Source: an uncultured Ectothiorhodospiraceae bacterium (GTDB taxonomy: Bacteria > Pseudomonadota > Gammaproteobacteria > Nevskiales > Oceanococcaceae). From it: a DNA stretch of 64,000 nt. Made by a program: the position numbers and the translations under genes. The stretch spans positions 1-64,000 of the forward strand of contig CAKZQS010000038.1 in assembly GCA_937141935.1 (NCBI GenBank), in the 5' to 3' direction. Position 1 is the stretch's first letter; the number at the start of each line of letters is the position of its first letter. Shown piece after piece: positions 43,449 through 51,864 of the stretch. Below the pieces are notes generated by a model that worked only from the letters and a program-made list of their open reading frames with translations, was not told the origin of the DNA and made no database searches.

Positions 43449-44810
43449 ATGAAAGTCACAGTCATTGGAACCGGATACGTCGGGCTCACCACCGGCCTGA
43501 CGCTGGCGGCGGTGGGCCACCACGTCGTGGGCGTGGACAAGGACCCGCGCAAGCTGGAACTGCTGCGCTCGGGCCGCAGCCCCATCCACGAAGAGGGCAT
43601 GGATGAGCTGCTGGCGCTGGTGGCGCCGCGGGTCAGCTTCACCGACGACACGGCCGCCGCGGTGGCCGATTCGGAGGTGGTGATGATCGCCGTCGGCACG
43701 CCGCCCAAACCCAACGGCGAGGCCGACACCAGCTATGTCGAAGCCGCGGCGCGCGAGGTGGCCGAGGCCCTGCCCGGCGGCCGCGCCACCGTCATCGTGG
43801 TCAAGTCCACGGTGCCCATCGGCACCAACAAGCGCGTGGCCCACCTGATGAACAAGGTGCTGCGCGAGCGCGAGGCGCAGGCCACGGTGCACGTCACCTC
43901 CAACCCCGAGTTCCTGCGCGAGGGCCGCGCGCTGGCCGACAGCTTCTACCCCGACCGCATCGTGCTCGGCACGCTGGCGCCGGATGCCGAAGACCGGCTG
44001 TACCGCCTGTACAAGCCGCTGCTGGAACAAAGCTTTACCCCGCCGCATTTTTTGCCGCGCCCGGAAAAGCTGCCGCCGCCAAACCTGGTGACCACCAACC
44101 CGACCTCGGCCGAGATCTCCAAGTACGCCAGCAATGCCTTCCTGGCGACCAAGATCAGCTTCATCAACGAGATGGCCGGGCTGTGCGAGCGCGTCGGCGC
44201 CGACGTGGTGCAGGTCTCGCGGGTGATGGGCCTGGATCACCGCATCGGGCCGCATTTTCTCGCCGCCGGCATCGGCTGGGGCGGTTCCTGCTTCCCCAAG
44301 GACACCACCGCCCTGCAGGCCGTCGCGGCCGAATACGGCTATGAGCTGCCGATCATCGAGGCGGCGCGCCAGGTCAACATCCGCCAGCGTCAGGCGATGC
44401 TGGACAAGCTGCACAATGAGCTGAAGGTGCTGCGCGGCCAGGTCATCGGCGTGCTCGGCCTGGCCTTCAAGCCCGGCACCGACGATGTGCGCGACTCGGC
44501 GGCGCTGGCGCTGTGCGAGATGCTGCTGGAGCGCGGCGCCAGCCTGCACCTGACCGACCCCATCGCGCTGGACAACGCGCGCCGGGCGCTCGAAGGCCGC
44601 GAGGGCGTGGAGTTCTTCGACAGCCCCTATGCCGCGGCCGAGAACTGCGATGCGCTGCTGCTGGCCACCGAGTGGCCGGAGTACGCCGAGCTGGACCTGC
44701 AGCGGCTGGCTGGCCTGTGCGCGCAGCCGATCCTGGTCGATGGCCGCAACGCACTGGATGCCGAGCTGGCCGGCGCCGCCGGCTTTCGCTATTGCGGGGT
44801 GGGGCGCTGA
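43449..44810 (+). CDS. ugd: UDP-glucose 6-dehydrogenase
   Basis: 453 residues. Oxidises UDP-glucose to UDP-glucuronate with two NAD, supplying uronic acids for surface glycans. Rossmann loop MKVTVIGTGYVGLTTGLTLA at 1-20, VGTPPKPNGEADTSYV, SNPEFLREGRALADSF, and catalytic Cys281 in GWGGSCFPKD. The late LGLAFKPGTDDVRDSAAL is the second-domain motif. Divergent from the PAS protein by 82 bases. Its TGA overlaps the proposed CTG start of the acetyltransferase. Confidence 0.97.
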   Translation: MKVTVIGTGYVGLTTGLTLAAVGHHVVGVDKDPRKLELLRSGRSPIHEEGMDELLALVAPRVSFTDDTAAAVADSEVVMIAVGTPPKPNGEADTSYVEAAAREVAEALPGGRATVIVVKSTVPIGTNKRVAHLMNKVLREREAQATVHVTSNPEFLREGRALADSFYPDRIVLGTLAPDAEDRLYRLYKPLLEQSFTPPHFLPRPEKLPPPNLVTTNPTSAEISKYASNAFLATKISFINEMAGLCERVGADVVQVSRVMGLDHRIGPHFLAAGIGWGGSCFPKDTTALQAVAAEYGYELPIIEAARQVNIRQRQAMLDKLHNELKVLRGQVIGVLGLAFKPGTDDVRDSAALALCEMLLERGASLHLTDPIALDNARRALEGREGVEFFDSPYAAAENCDALLLATEWPEYAELDLQRLAGLCAQPILVDGRNALDAELAGAAGFRYCGVGR

Positions 44811-45295
44811 GCGCGGCGCAGCTACGCCCCGCCGGCCCGGAGGACTGCGGCCGCCTGCTGGAGCTGATCCGCGAGCTGGCCCAGTACGAGCGGCTGGCCG
44901 CGGCCGTGCGCGCCGACGAGGACAGCCTGCGCGCCACGCTGTTCGGGCCACGGCCCGCCGCGCAGGTGCTGCTGGCCGAGCTGGACGGCGTCGTGGTCGG
45001 CTTCGCCTTGTATTTCGCCAACTACTCCACATTCCTGGCTCAGCCCGGGCTGTGGCTGGAAGACCTGTACGTGCAGGCTGAGCACCGCGGTCGCGGCATC
45101 GGCGGGATGCTGTTCCAGGCGGTGGCCGAGCAGGCCCGCGCCGCCGACTGCGGCCGCATGGAGTGGAGCGTGCTGGACTGGAACAGCCCGGCCATCGCCT
45201 TCTACAAGCGCATGGGCGCACGGCCGCAGCAGGACTGGACCACCTGGCGGCTGACCGGCACCGGCCTGCGCGCGCTGGCCGAGCGCGGGCGCTGA
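44807..45295 (+). CDS. GNAT-family N-acetyltransferase, probably starting at CTG
   Basis: 162 residues. GNAT fold: LRPAGPEDCGRLLELIREL at the start, LWLEDLYVQAEHRGRGIGGM (acetyl-CoA loop with R/Q-X-X-G-X-G/A pattern) and late SVLDWNSPAIAFYKRMGA. Such proteins acetylate small amines or polyamines; the exact substrate is unknown. No ATG or GTG lies near the expected start. A CTG at 44807 gives LSAAQLRPAGPED and forms CTGA with the ugd stop; a TTG at 44792 would be five codons longer. G-rich sequence precedes the CTG. Confidence 0.82.
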   Translation: MSAAQLRPAGPEDCGRLLELIRELAQYERLAAAVRADEDSLRATLFGPRPAAQVLLAELDGVVVGFALYFANYSTFLAQPGLWLEDLYVQAEHRGRGIGGMLFQAVAEQARAADCGRMEWSVLDWNSPAIAFYKRMGARPQQDWTTWRLTGTGLRALAERGR

Positions 45296-46194
45296 ACAGC
45301 CCCCGCGCGGGCGCCCTGGCCTGCGCCGGCGCCTTCACGCTGTGGGGTCTGACGCCGCTGTACTGGCGCCTGCTGCAGGCGGTGCCGGCCATGGAGATCA
45401 TGGCGCTGCGCATCGTCTGGTGCGCACTCTTCGTCTGGCTCTATCTGCTGCTGCGCGAGGGCTGGCGCTGGTGGCAGCCGATCCTGCGCCAGCCGCGCCA
45501 GGCGCTGGCGCTGGGCGCCGCGGGGGTCGTCATCGGCGCCAACTGGTGGCTGTATATCTGGGCGGTGAACAACGACCATGTCGTCGAGGCCAGCCTGGGA
45601 TATTTCATCAACCCGCTGGTCAACGTGGCGCTGGGCGTGCTGCTGCTGGGCGAGACACTGAACCGGCGCCAGGCGCTGGCCATCGTGCTGGCCGCCGCCG
45701 GCGTCATCTGGCTGACCTATGACCACGGCCGCCTGCCCTGGATCGGCCTGGGCCTGGCGCTGGCCTTTGCCGCCTACGGCCTGCTGCGCAAGCTGACCCC
45801 GGTGGGCGCGATCAGCGGCCTGGGCATCGAGACCACGCTGCTGGCGCCGCTGGCCCTGGCCCTGCTGGCGCTCAGCGCCAGCCGTGGCGAGCTGGCCTTC
45901 GGCGCCCAGCTGTGGCCGCAGGACACGCTGCTGGCGCTGGGCGGGCTGGTCACCGCGGTGCCGCTGATCCTGTTTGCCTATGGCGCCCGGCGCATCCCGC
46001 TGACCCAGGTGGGCCTGCTGCAGTACCTGGCGCCCACGATCCAGTTGCTGCTGGGCGTGTTCTGGCTGGGCGAGCCCTTCGGGCCCTCGCGCGCACTGGG
46101 CTTCGCGCTGATCTGGGCGGCGCTGGCCGTGTACGCGCTGGACAGCCTGCTGCGGGCGCGGCGCCCCCTGCCGGTGGCCGCACCGGCGGAATAA
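45292..46194 (+). CDS. rarD: RarD-type EamA-family transporter, probably starting at CTG
   Basis: 300 residues from CTG at 45292, with ten likely membrane spans. AFTLWGLTPLYWRLLQAVPA at the start, VIGANWWLYIWAVNNDHVVE, SLGYFINPLVNV, LGVLLLGETLNRRQALAIVL, and LLQYLAPTIQLLLGVF are RarD phrases. Function of RarD is not settled; it is in the drug/metabolite transporter superfamily. No ATG, GTG or TTG in frame lies between 45163 (inside the acetyltransferase, adding 43 odd residues) and the second membrane span. The CTG overlaps the TGA of the upstream gene (CTGA). Confidence 0.87.
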   Translation: MNSPRAGALACAGAFTLWGLTPLYWRLLQAVPAMEIMALRIVWCALFVWLYLLLREGWRWWQPILRQPRQALALGAAGVVIGANWWLYIWAVNNDHVVEASLGYFINPLVNVALGVLLLGETLNRRQALAIVLAAAGVIWLTYDHGRLPWIGLGLALAFAAYGLLRKLTPVGAISGLGIETTLLAPLALALLALSASRGELAFGAQLWPQDTLLALGGLVTAVPLILFAYGARRIPLTQVGLLQYLAPTIQLLLGVFWLGEPFGPSRALGFALIWAALAVYALDSLLRARRPLPVAAPAE

Positions 46195-46222
46195 GACGCC
46201 GGCCGCCGCAGCCGCGCACGGT

Positions 46223-46250
46223 GCCGCGCCCGTTACCACGCGGGCGCGGC
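46223..46250. other. Perfect hairpin at the rarD / pilus operon convergence
   Basis: GCCGCGCCCG and CGGGCGCGGC form a perfect 10-bp stem with an 8-base loop, ending at the last base of the pilus tip gene's stop codon. No T-run follows on either strand. It may protect mRNA ends or aid Rho-independent pausing. Confidence 0.5.
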
Positions 46251-46819
46251 TAAAAGGCCAGCGTCATCGTCACCGTGTCGGTGTACACGCCGGCGCCGGC
46301 CGGCTGGCCGGCGAAGACGCGCCCGTAGGCCGTGTGGTTGCGCGTGCGGGTGCCGCCGATCAGCGCCGGGAAGGTGATCGTGCCGCCGACCCGCGTGGTG
46401 CCGGCGGTGCCGTCGCCCCAGACCAGGCTGCGGGCGCCGTCGGCGTAGATGTTGTAATCCAGCCCCGCCGGGCCGCTGCTCAGCCGTCGCGGCGCATAGG
46501 TGCCGGCCGCGCCCGGGTCCAGGCTGATGGCATAGGACACGCTGCACAGCACCAGCAACGCGACCTGCGTGCAGCTGACCGTCAGCGTCGTGTTCGCATC
46601 CAGCACCGTGCCGGCGAAGGGGTCATAGGCGCTGCCAAAGGCCAGCGCGGGGCTGCTGATGCTGCAGCTCGGCGGGCCGCAGATCAGCTGCGCGCGGGCA
46701 GGGCCGGCGGTGGCCAGCGCACCCAGCGCCAGGACCCACAGCGCAAACGGCGCCCAGGGTCCGGGGCCCGCGCGACGGCTCGAAGGCGGCCGGCCGCCGC
46801 GCCGTTTCGTCAATGACAT
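46250..46819 (-). CDS. Spore coat U-domain (SCPU) pilus protein, tip-subunit position
   Basis: 189 residues. Long arginine-rich n-region then a Sec signal ending near PARAQ (about 44). One SCPU domain, with pairs of cysteines (LICGPPSCSI, TVSCTQVALLVLC) and the end AGVYTDTVTMTLAF, the strand that closes the fold. Last gene of a Csu-type chaperone-usher operon, where the tip adhesin CsuE normally stands, although CsuE has two domains. GGAGGG precedes the ATG at 46819, which overlaps the usher stop by 10 bases. Confidence 0.83.
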   Translation of the reverse strand: MSLTKRRGGRPPSSRRAGPGPWAPFALWVLALGALATAGPARAQLICGPPSCSISSPALAFGSAYDPFAGTVLDANTTLTVSCTQVALLVLCSVSYAISLDPGAAGTYAPRRLSSGPAGLDYNIYADGARSLVWGDGTAGTTRVGGTITFPALIGGTRTRNHTAYGRVFAGQPAGAGVYTDTVTMTLAF

Positions 46820-49218
46820 GCCACCCTCCGTTCCGGCGCCGCCGCCTCGGCGGAGGCCGCCGGGGCAGCGATTTCGCCGGGCTGCAGCTGGATCACGCAG
46901 GGCTCGCCCGCCGCGGCCTGCACGCGCAGCGGCAGCGTCTGGCCGGCCAGGTCCACATAGGCCCAACCGTCACTGCCCACGAAGCCCAGCAGCGCGTGAT
47001 CGGGCTGCGCGTAGAGGCGCGTGCCGGGCGTGAGGGGTCGGCCGCCGGGGCGCAGCGGCCGCAGCCACAGGCCGCGCTCGCGCCGCAGGCCAAAGTCGAT
47101 CAGCGCGCCAGATTGCCGCCCGGGCACCAGGCGCTGTTCGCTTTGCGCATAGCGCCAGCCCAGCGGCACCTCGGCCGGCTGCAGGCTGATGCGGTTTTCC
47201 TCATAGGGGCGCAGGTTGGGAATCAGCAGCGCGCCATTGCCGCGGGTGCGCGCCACCGGCTGGCGGTTGCGCAGCACGGTCAGCCCGGCCAGCCCGCCGT
47301 CGGCCACCAGCGCGAAGGCCTCGCCGGTTTCGCGGCCCAGGAAGCGGTGGCCGTCCACCTGCCCCAGGCTGCCCTGCAGGCCGGCGCTGAGCGCGGTGCC
47401 CGCCTGCGCCTCGTCCAGGCGCAAGCGCCCGGCGGCGCGGCTGCCGCGGTGCGTGTATTCGGCCGCATAGCGCGCCTCTCCGGCGGCGTCGCGGGCCACT
47501 GAGGCCACCACGCCGGCGCCCAGTTCCCCCTCGGGCTGGCGCCGCAGCAGCGCGCCGAAGCGGCCGGCGTCATCGGCATTGAGCTGGTACTGCCAACGCG
47601 TGCGCGGCACCCAGATCCAGTTCAGCTGGGCGCCGTTGTGGGCCTGCCCGTCCAGTTCTTCGCGAAACCACTCCAGCGCCACCTGCCCCGGCAGGCGCTG
47701 CCAGCGGTGGGTCAGCCGCAGCGCCCGGCGGCGGAAGGGCTCCTCCTCGGGCGCGCTGCGCCGCGTGTGCAGCAGGCTCAGGCTGCTGCGCCCGAAGCGC
47801 GCCCCCAGCTGCCCCCATTGCTGCACGCGGTAGGGCAGATCGGCGTCGCCGCGGCTGCCGCCGTGGGCGTGCCGGTGGCGAAACTCAGCGAAGGCGTGGC
47901 GCGAGCGCCAGCCCAGTTCGGCGCGCCACAAACCGCCGCTGCCGGACTGCGGCAAGCCATACACCCCGACCCCGCCGGCGAAGCGCAGCCCGGTCTGGCC
48001 CAGCGCGCTCGCAAATCCCAGGTCCACGGTACGGCCGCTGGCGGCCAGGTAGGCGCCGCCCTCCAGCGTCAGCCGGTCCGACCAGCCGTGGCGCCAGCGC
48101 AGGTCGGCCTGCCACTCGTCATAACGGGCATTGGCCCGCCCAAAATCACGGCGCGTGGCGCCCAGCCCCAGGCTGTAATCCCACAGCCCGCCGCGCAGCA
48201 GGCTGGGAAAGACATAGAAGGGCTGACGCAGGCGGCTGACCTCGCCCTGGATGTCGGTGACGACGAGCTCGGCCAGCCCGCCGGCGGTGGCCGGGGGCAA
48301 ATCCTGCACCAGGAAGGGCCCGGCGCCGACCTGGTAGCGCCCCTGGCGCACGCCATCGATGTACAGGTCCAGCGTGGAGGGCAGCTGCGCGCTGCCGGCA
48401 ATGGCGGGCAGCGGGTAGGTCGGCGTCAGCGGCTGCTGCTCGAAGGCGCGGCGCAGCGCCAGACCGCCGCTGCGGAAACGGCGGCCGAAGGCGTCGGCGG
48501 CGGTGCTGCGGTCCCCCACGGTCAGCAGGCTCTGGCGGGCGAGCCAGGGTTGCTCCCAGCGCCAGTCCAGCCGCAGCCAGTCGGCCTCCGGCTCGACCCG
48601 CAGCAGCTGATCCAGGCGCAGGGTCCCACGCCGGTCGAAGGCCTTGACCGTGGTCAGCGCCGAGGCCTGGCGCTGCGCCTCGCCGCGCAAGTCCTGACGC
48701 GCGAAGAGGTCGTAATCCAGCAGCAGCCCGCGACCGCGGGTGGGGGCCGGCAGCGCCGCGCTCGGGCGGGCCCGCAGCGCCTGGGCTGCCAGCCGCTGCC
48801 CGGGCACGCGCAGGTCGAGCGTTCCGGCACGCGCGTCGCAGCCGGCTACGCGCAAGCCCGCCATCGAAGCCAGCGCGACATAGCGGCCCTCGTCGCCCTC
48901 GCGGCTCAGCCGCACCGCCTCAGCCAGCACCGGGTGTGCCTCGACCACGGCGGCCTCCAGCCACAAGCCCGGGCGATCGGCATAGCGCCGCAGCAGCCCA
49001 TCGCCCAGGCGCTGGCCGTTGAGCCAGACCGTGACCCAGCCGGGCGTTGCGCTGGCGCAATGGGCGGTGCCGGCCGGGGTTTGGGCCAGGGATTCGGCCG
49101 GCGTTTCGGCATCGGCCTCGACCGCGTCGGTGCGGCTCGGCGCAAGCCCGCACAACGCCGCAGCCAGCAGCAGGCCGGCCAGCGGCGGCGCGGCCCGGAT
49201 CGGCGTGCGACTCCACAT
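46810..49218 (-). CDS. Chaperone-usher outer membrane usher (CsuD type)
   Basis: 802 residues. Outer membrane pore that accepts chaperone-subunit complexes and assembles the pilus. Signal peptide MWSRTPIRAAPPLAGLLLAA, a periplasmic N-domain (about 40-160), and a long barrel rich in aromatic and Arg residues with usher phrases such as LPSTLDLYIDGVRQGRYQVG, PFLVQDLPPATAGGLAELVV and GNGALLIPNLRPYEENRIS. The C-domain GTRLYAQPDHALLGFVGSDG is family sequence. Start overlaps the chaperone stop by one base. Confidence 0.9.
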   Translation of the reverse strand: MWSRTPIRAAPPLAGLLLAAALCGLAPSRTDAVEADAETPAESLAQTPAGTAHCASATPGWVTVWLNGQRLGDGLLRRYADRPGLWLEAAVVEAHPVLAEAVRLSREGDEGRYVALASMAGLRVAGCDARAGTLDLRVPGQRLAAQALRARPSAALPAPTRGRGLLLDYDLFARQDLRGEAQRQASALTTVKAFDRRGTLRLDQLLRVEPEADWLRLDWRWEQPWLARQSLLTVGDRSTAADAFGRRFRSGGLALRRAFEQQPLTPTYPLPAIAGSAQLPSTLDLYIDGVRQGRYQVGAGPFLVQDLPPATAGGLAELVVTDIQGEVSRLRQPFYVFPSLLRGGLWDYSLGLGATRRDFGRANARYDEWQADLRWRHGWSDRLTLEGGAYLAASGRTVDLGFASALGQTGLRFAGGVGVYGLPQSGSGGLWRAELGWRSRHAFAEFRHRHAHGGSRGDADLPYRVQQWGQLGARFGRSSLSLLHTRRSAPEEEPFRRRALRLTHRWQRLPGQVALEWFREELDGQAHNGAQLNWIWVPRTRWQYQLNADDAGRFGALLRRQPEGELGAGVVASVARDAAGEARYAAEYTHRGSRAAGRLRLDEAQAGTALSAGLQGSLGQVDGHRFLGRETGEAFALVADGGLAGLTVLRNRQPVARTRGNGALLIPNLRPYEENRISLQPAEVPLGWRYAQSEQRLVPGRQSGALIDFGLRRERGLWLRPLRPGGRPLTPGTRLYAQPDHALLGFVGSDGWAYVDLAGQTLPLRVQAAAGEPCVIQLQPGEIAAPAASAEAAAPERRVACH

Positions 49219-49916
49219 CAGTCATCGGCGGCCAGCAGGGGCACCGGACCCTCGGCGTCGCGCGCCTGCGGGGCCAGCGGCGCGGCCGCAAGACCGGCAG
49301 GCAGGCTGAGCTGCCAGCGCGTGCCGGGCAGCAGGTAGCCCAGGGCCGGCAGGGCCAGCGGCGTGGCGGCGTCGCCGCGCCCCAGCGTCAGGCTCTGCAG
49401 CTGCACGGTGCCGTCGCCGGCGTTGTGCAGCTCCAGCAGCTCTCCCCGCCGCCGCCAGCGCAGCTGCGCCGCGCAGGGCTCGGGACCACGCCGAAAGACC
49501 GGCAGGCTGATGCGCGTGCGCATGCGCAGCGGGGCGCTGGCCTGGGCGTCGGGCAGCTCGGTGATCCACAAGCGGTAGGCCTGCTCACAGCCGGCCGTCG
49601 CGGCAAAGGGCTCGCGAAAGCCTACCCGCACGGTGCGCGAAGCGCCGGCCGGAACTTCCACGATGGGCGGGCTGGGCAGCAGGGCGTGGCTGGGCGCAAG
49701 CGCGCGCTCGGTGTCCGGCTGCTGCCAACTCCAGGCCTGCAGTTCCAGCAGCACCGGGCTGGCGCCGGCGTTGCTCAGCACCAGCTCCTGCACCCGCTCG
49801 CCGGCCGCGAAGCTCAGCCGCACGGGGGCCACACGCAACTCGGCGGCGGGCGCGGCCTGCGCCGCCGCCAGCAAGGCCAGCGCCCAGGCCCCGCGGGCGG
49901 GTCCGGGGCGGGCCAT
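49218..49916 (-). CDS. Pilus assembly chaperone (CsuC type)
   Basis: 232 residues. Periplasmic chaperone with two immunoglobulin-like domains that donates a strand to each subunit. Signal peptide about 1-26 (ALALLAAAQAAPAAE). LRVAPVRLSFAAGERVQELV and SNAGASPVLLELQAWSW form the first domain with the expected strand; the Arg in SRTVRVGFREP and the Leu/Ile pattern RMRTRISLPVFRRG mark the subunit-binding strand. One base separates its ATG from the stop of the upstream SCPU gene. Confidence 0.9.
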   Translation of the reverse strand: MARPGPARGAWALALLAAAQAAPAAELRVAPVRLSFAAGERVQELVLSNAGASPVLLELQAWSWQQPDTERALAPSHALLPSPPIVEVPAGASRTVRVGFREPFAATAGCEQAYRLWITELPDAQASAPLRMRTRISLPVFRRGPEPCAAQLRWRRRGELLELHNAGDGTVQLQSLTLGRGDAATPLALPALGYLLPGTRWQLSLPAGLAAAPLAPQARDAEGPVPLLAADD

Positions 49917-49917
49917 G

Positions 49918-50397
49918 TCAGTAGGTGATCTGGACGGTGACGGTGTCGCTGTAGGCGCCGGCCTGCGGGTACTGGCTGGCCGGCACGCGGCCGTAGACCG
50001 TGACCGTCTGCGCGACACCGCTGCCCGTATTGCTGATCGTGCTGCCGGTCACGCCATCGCCGAACACGGTGCTGCGCGAGGCGTCGGTATACAGCTGATA
50101 GCTCAGCGCGTCGGTGGTGCCGGACATCTCGCGGCTGGCGATGTCGCCACTGCCGCCGGCGTTGATGTCCATGACCCAGCCGGTGCTGCCGGTGCAGGTG
50201 ACGCTGACATCGGCCTGGGCATCCAGCTCGGTGCCGCTGTAGTTGCCAAAGGGCAGCACGGGGACCGTGACCACGCAGGTGTCGAGGACGGTCGCGCTGA
50301 CGACCATGGCGCCGGTGACGGACGCGGCCTGGGCCACGCCAACACTACCGGCGGTCAGAGCTGCCGCGGCAGCCAGGGTGCGGGGGAACAGGGCCAA
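49918..50397 (-). CDS. SCPU-domain major pilus subunit (CsuA/B type), TTG start
   Basis: 159 residues. Signal peptide about 1-25 (PRTLAAAAALTAGSVGVAQA) followed by a full SCPU domain: ATVLDTCVVTVPVLPFGNYS, DVSVTCTGSTGWVMDINAGG and the last strand AYSDTVTVQITY. First gene of the operon, so the likely main pilin. The start is TTG at 50397 with GAGGAG 8 bases upstream. Csu pili hold cells to surfaces and help biofilm growth. Confidence 0.87.
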   Translation of the reverse strand: MALFPRTLAAAAALTAGSVGVAQAASVTGAMVVSATVLDTCVVTVPVLPFGNYSGTELDAQADVSVTCTGSTGWVMDINAGGSGDIASREMSGTTDALSYQLYTDASRSTVFGDGVTGSTISNTGSGVAQTVTVYGRVPASQYPQAGAYSDTVTVQITY

Positions 50398-50556
50398 GAC
50401 GGCGCTCCTCTATCTCAGGGAGCCCGACTATTCGCTGCCGCGCGTCAAGGCGCCGTCAACGCGGGCGCGGCGCGTGCGCGACGGTTTTAGCCCTCGCGGC
50501 AGGCACTTAGCGGCGTCCGTCAGCGCGCCGCCGCCCCGTTCGGGGCCGCGCCGCGC

Positions 50557-51864
50557 TCAGGCCAGCTCGTCCTCCGGCACGACACCCAGCCCGCCCAGCT
50601 GGCGCTGCAGCGCCAACGCCAGGCCCAGCAGCACGAGCACGGTCAGCAAGGCCACCGCGGAAATCAGCTGCGGGATGCTGGCGCCACTGCCGAGCAGGGC
50701 CCCCGCCAGCACGGCCGAGCCGACCATGAAGGCGGCGTTGAGGATGTTGACGCCGGCGATGACGCGGGCGCGGTGATTGGCCACCGCGCGCCGCTGAATC
50801 AGCGCGAACAGGGGCACGATGTACAGCCCACCGGAGACGCCGAGGAGCACGACCGCGGCCAGCACCCCGCCACCACCGGCGCGCAGGAACTCGGCCGCGC
50901 CGCGCAGTTCGGTGCCGACCGGCAGCAGCCCGACCAGCGCCGGCAGCGCCAGCCCAAAGCCGACCATGCCCGCGCCGCCCAGCAGCGTGACCCAGAGCAC
51001 GATGCGCCGCCGGGACAGGCTTTCGACGGCGAGCGAGCCGGCGCCAATGCCCAGCGAGAAGGCCGTCAGCAGCAGCGTCACCACCTGCTCATTGCCACCC
51101 AGCGACAGGCGGGTGAAATTCGGAATCTGGGTCAGCAGCGTGGCGCCGTAAAACCAGAACCAGCTGATGCCGAGCGCGGTGGCCAGCTGCACGCGGTCGG
51201 CGCCGAGGTGGCGCAAATTGGCCCAGGTCGCCGCGGCGATGTTGAAGCGCAGGCGCAGCTCGGGCGCGGCCGCCGGCGCCGGCGGGATGCCGCGGCTGCT
51301 CAGCCAGCCCAGCGTGGCCAGCGCGACCACCGCCGCGGCCACGGCCTGCGTGCCCCAGCCGGGGATGGCGATCAGCAGGCCGCCGAGCAGCGTGCCGAGC
51401 AGGATGGCCAGAAAGGTGCCCATCTCGACCAGGCCGTTCCCACCCACCAGCTCTTCGCGGCGCAACTGCTGCGGCAGGATGGCGTACTTCACCGGCCCGA
51501 ACACGCTGGATTGCGCGCCCATCAGGAACAGCAGCCCGATCAGCGCGGCCGTGTGCTTGGCCAGCAACGCCGCGGCGGCGGCCAGCATGATCAGGATCTC
51601 GGCCAGCTTGATCCGCCGGATCAGCGCGCTTTTCTCGGCGCGGTCGCAGAGCTGCCCGGCCGTGGCCGAGAACAGGAAGAAGGGCAGGATGAACAGGCCG
51701 GCCGCCGCGTTGATCAGCAGGTGGCCCTCGCCGCCCTGGGCCAGCTCGAAGGCGATCAGGATGATCAGCGCGTTCTTGTAGACGTTGTCGTTGAAGGCGC
51801 CGAGGAACTGCGTCCAGAAAAAGGGCGCGAAGCGCCGCTGCCGCAGCAGACCGAACTGGTTCAT
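50557..51864 (-). CDS. LplT-like major facilitator transporter
   Basis: 435 residues, twelve likely spans. The start PFFWTQFLGAFNDNVYKNAL is the hallmark of LplT-type lysophospholipid flippases, and GAQSSVFGPVKYAILPQQLR is the loop signature. In many relatives the transporter is fused or adjacent to an acyltransferase; none is seen here. It overlaps by four bases (ATGA) the end of a PQQ-type sugar dehydrogenase gene. It may import lysophospholipids or have another substrate. Confidence 0.85.
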   Translation of the reverse strand: MNQFGLLRQRRFAPFFWTQFLGAFNDNVYKNALIILIAFELAQGGEGHLLINAAAGLFILPFFLFSATAGQLCDRAEKSALIRRIKLAEILIMLAAAAALLAKHTAALIGLLFLMGAQSSVFGPVKYAILPQQLRREELVGGNGLVEMGTFLAILLGTLLGGLLIAIPGWGTQAVAAAVVALATLGWLSSRGIPPAPAAAPELRLRFNIAAATWANLRHLGADRVQLATALGISWFWFYGATLLTQIPNFTRLSLGGNEQVVTLLLTAFSLGIGAGSLAVESLSRRRIVLWVTLLGGAGMVGFGLALPALVGLLPVGTELRGAAEFLRAGGGGVLAAVVLLGVSGGLYIVPLFALIQRRAVANHRARVIAGVNILNAAFMVGSAVLAGALLGSGASIPQLISAVALLTVLVLLGLALALQRQLGGLGVVPEDELA

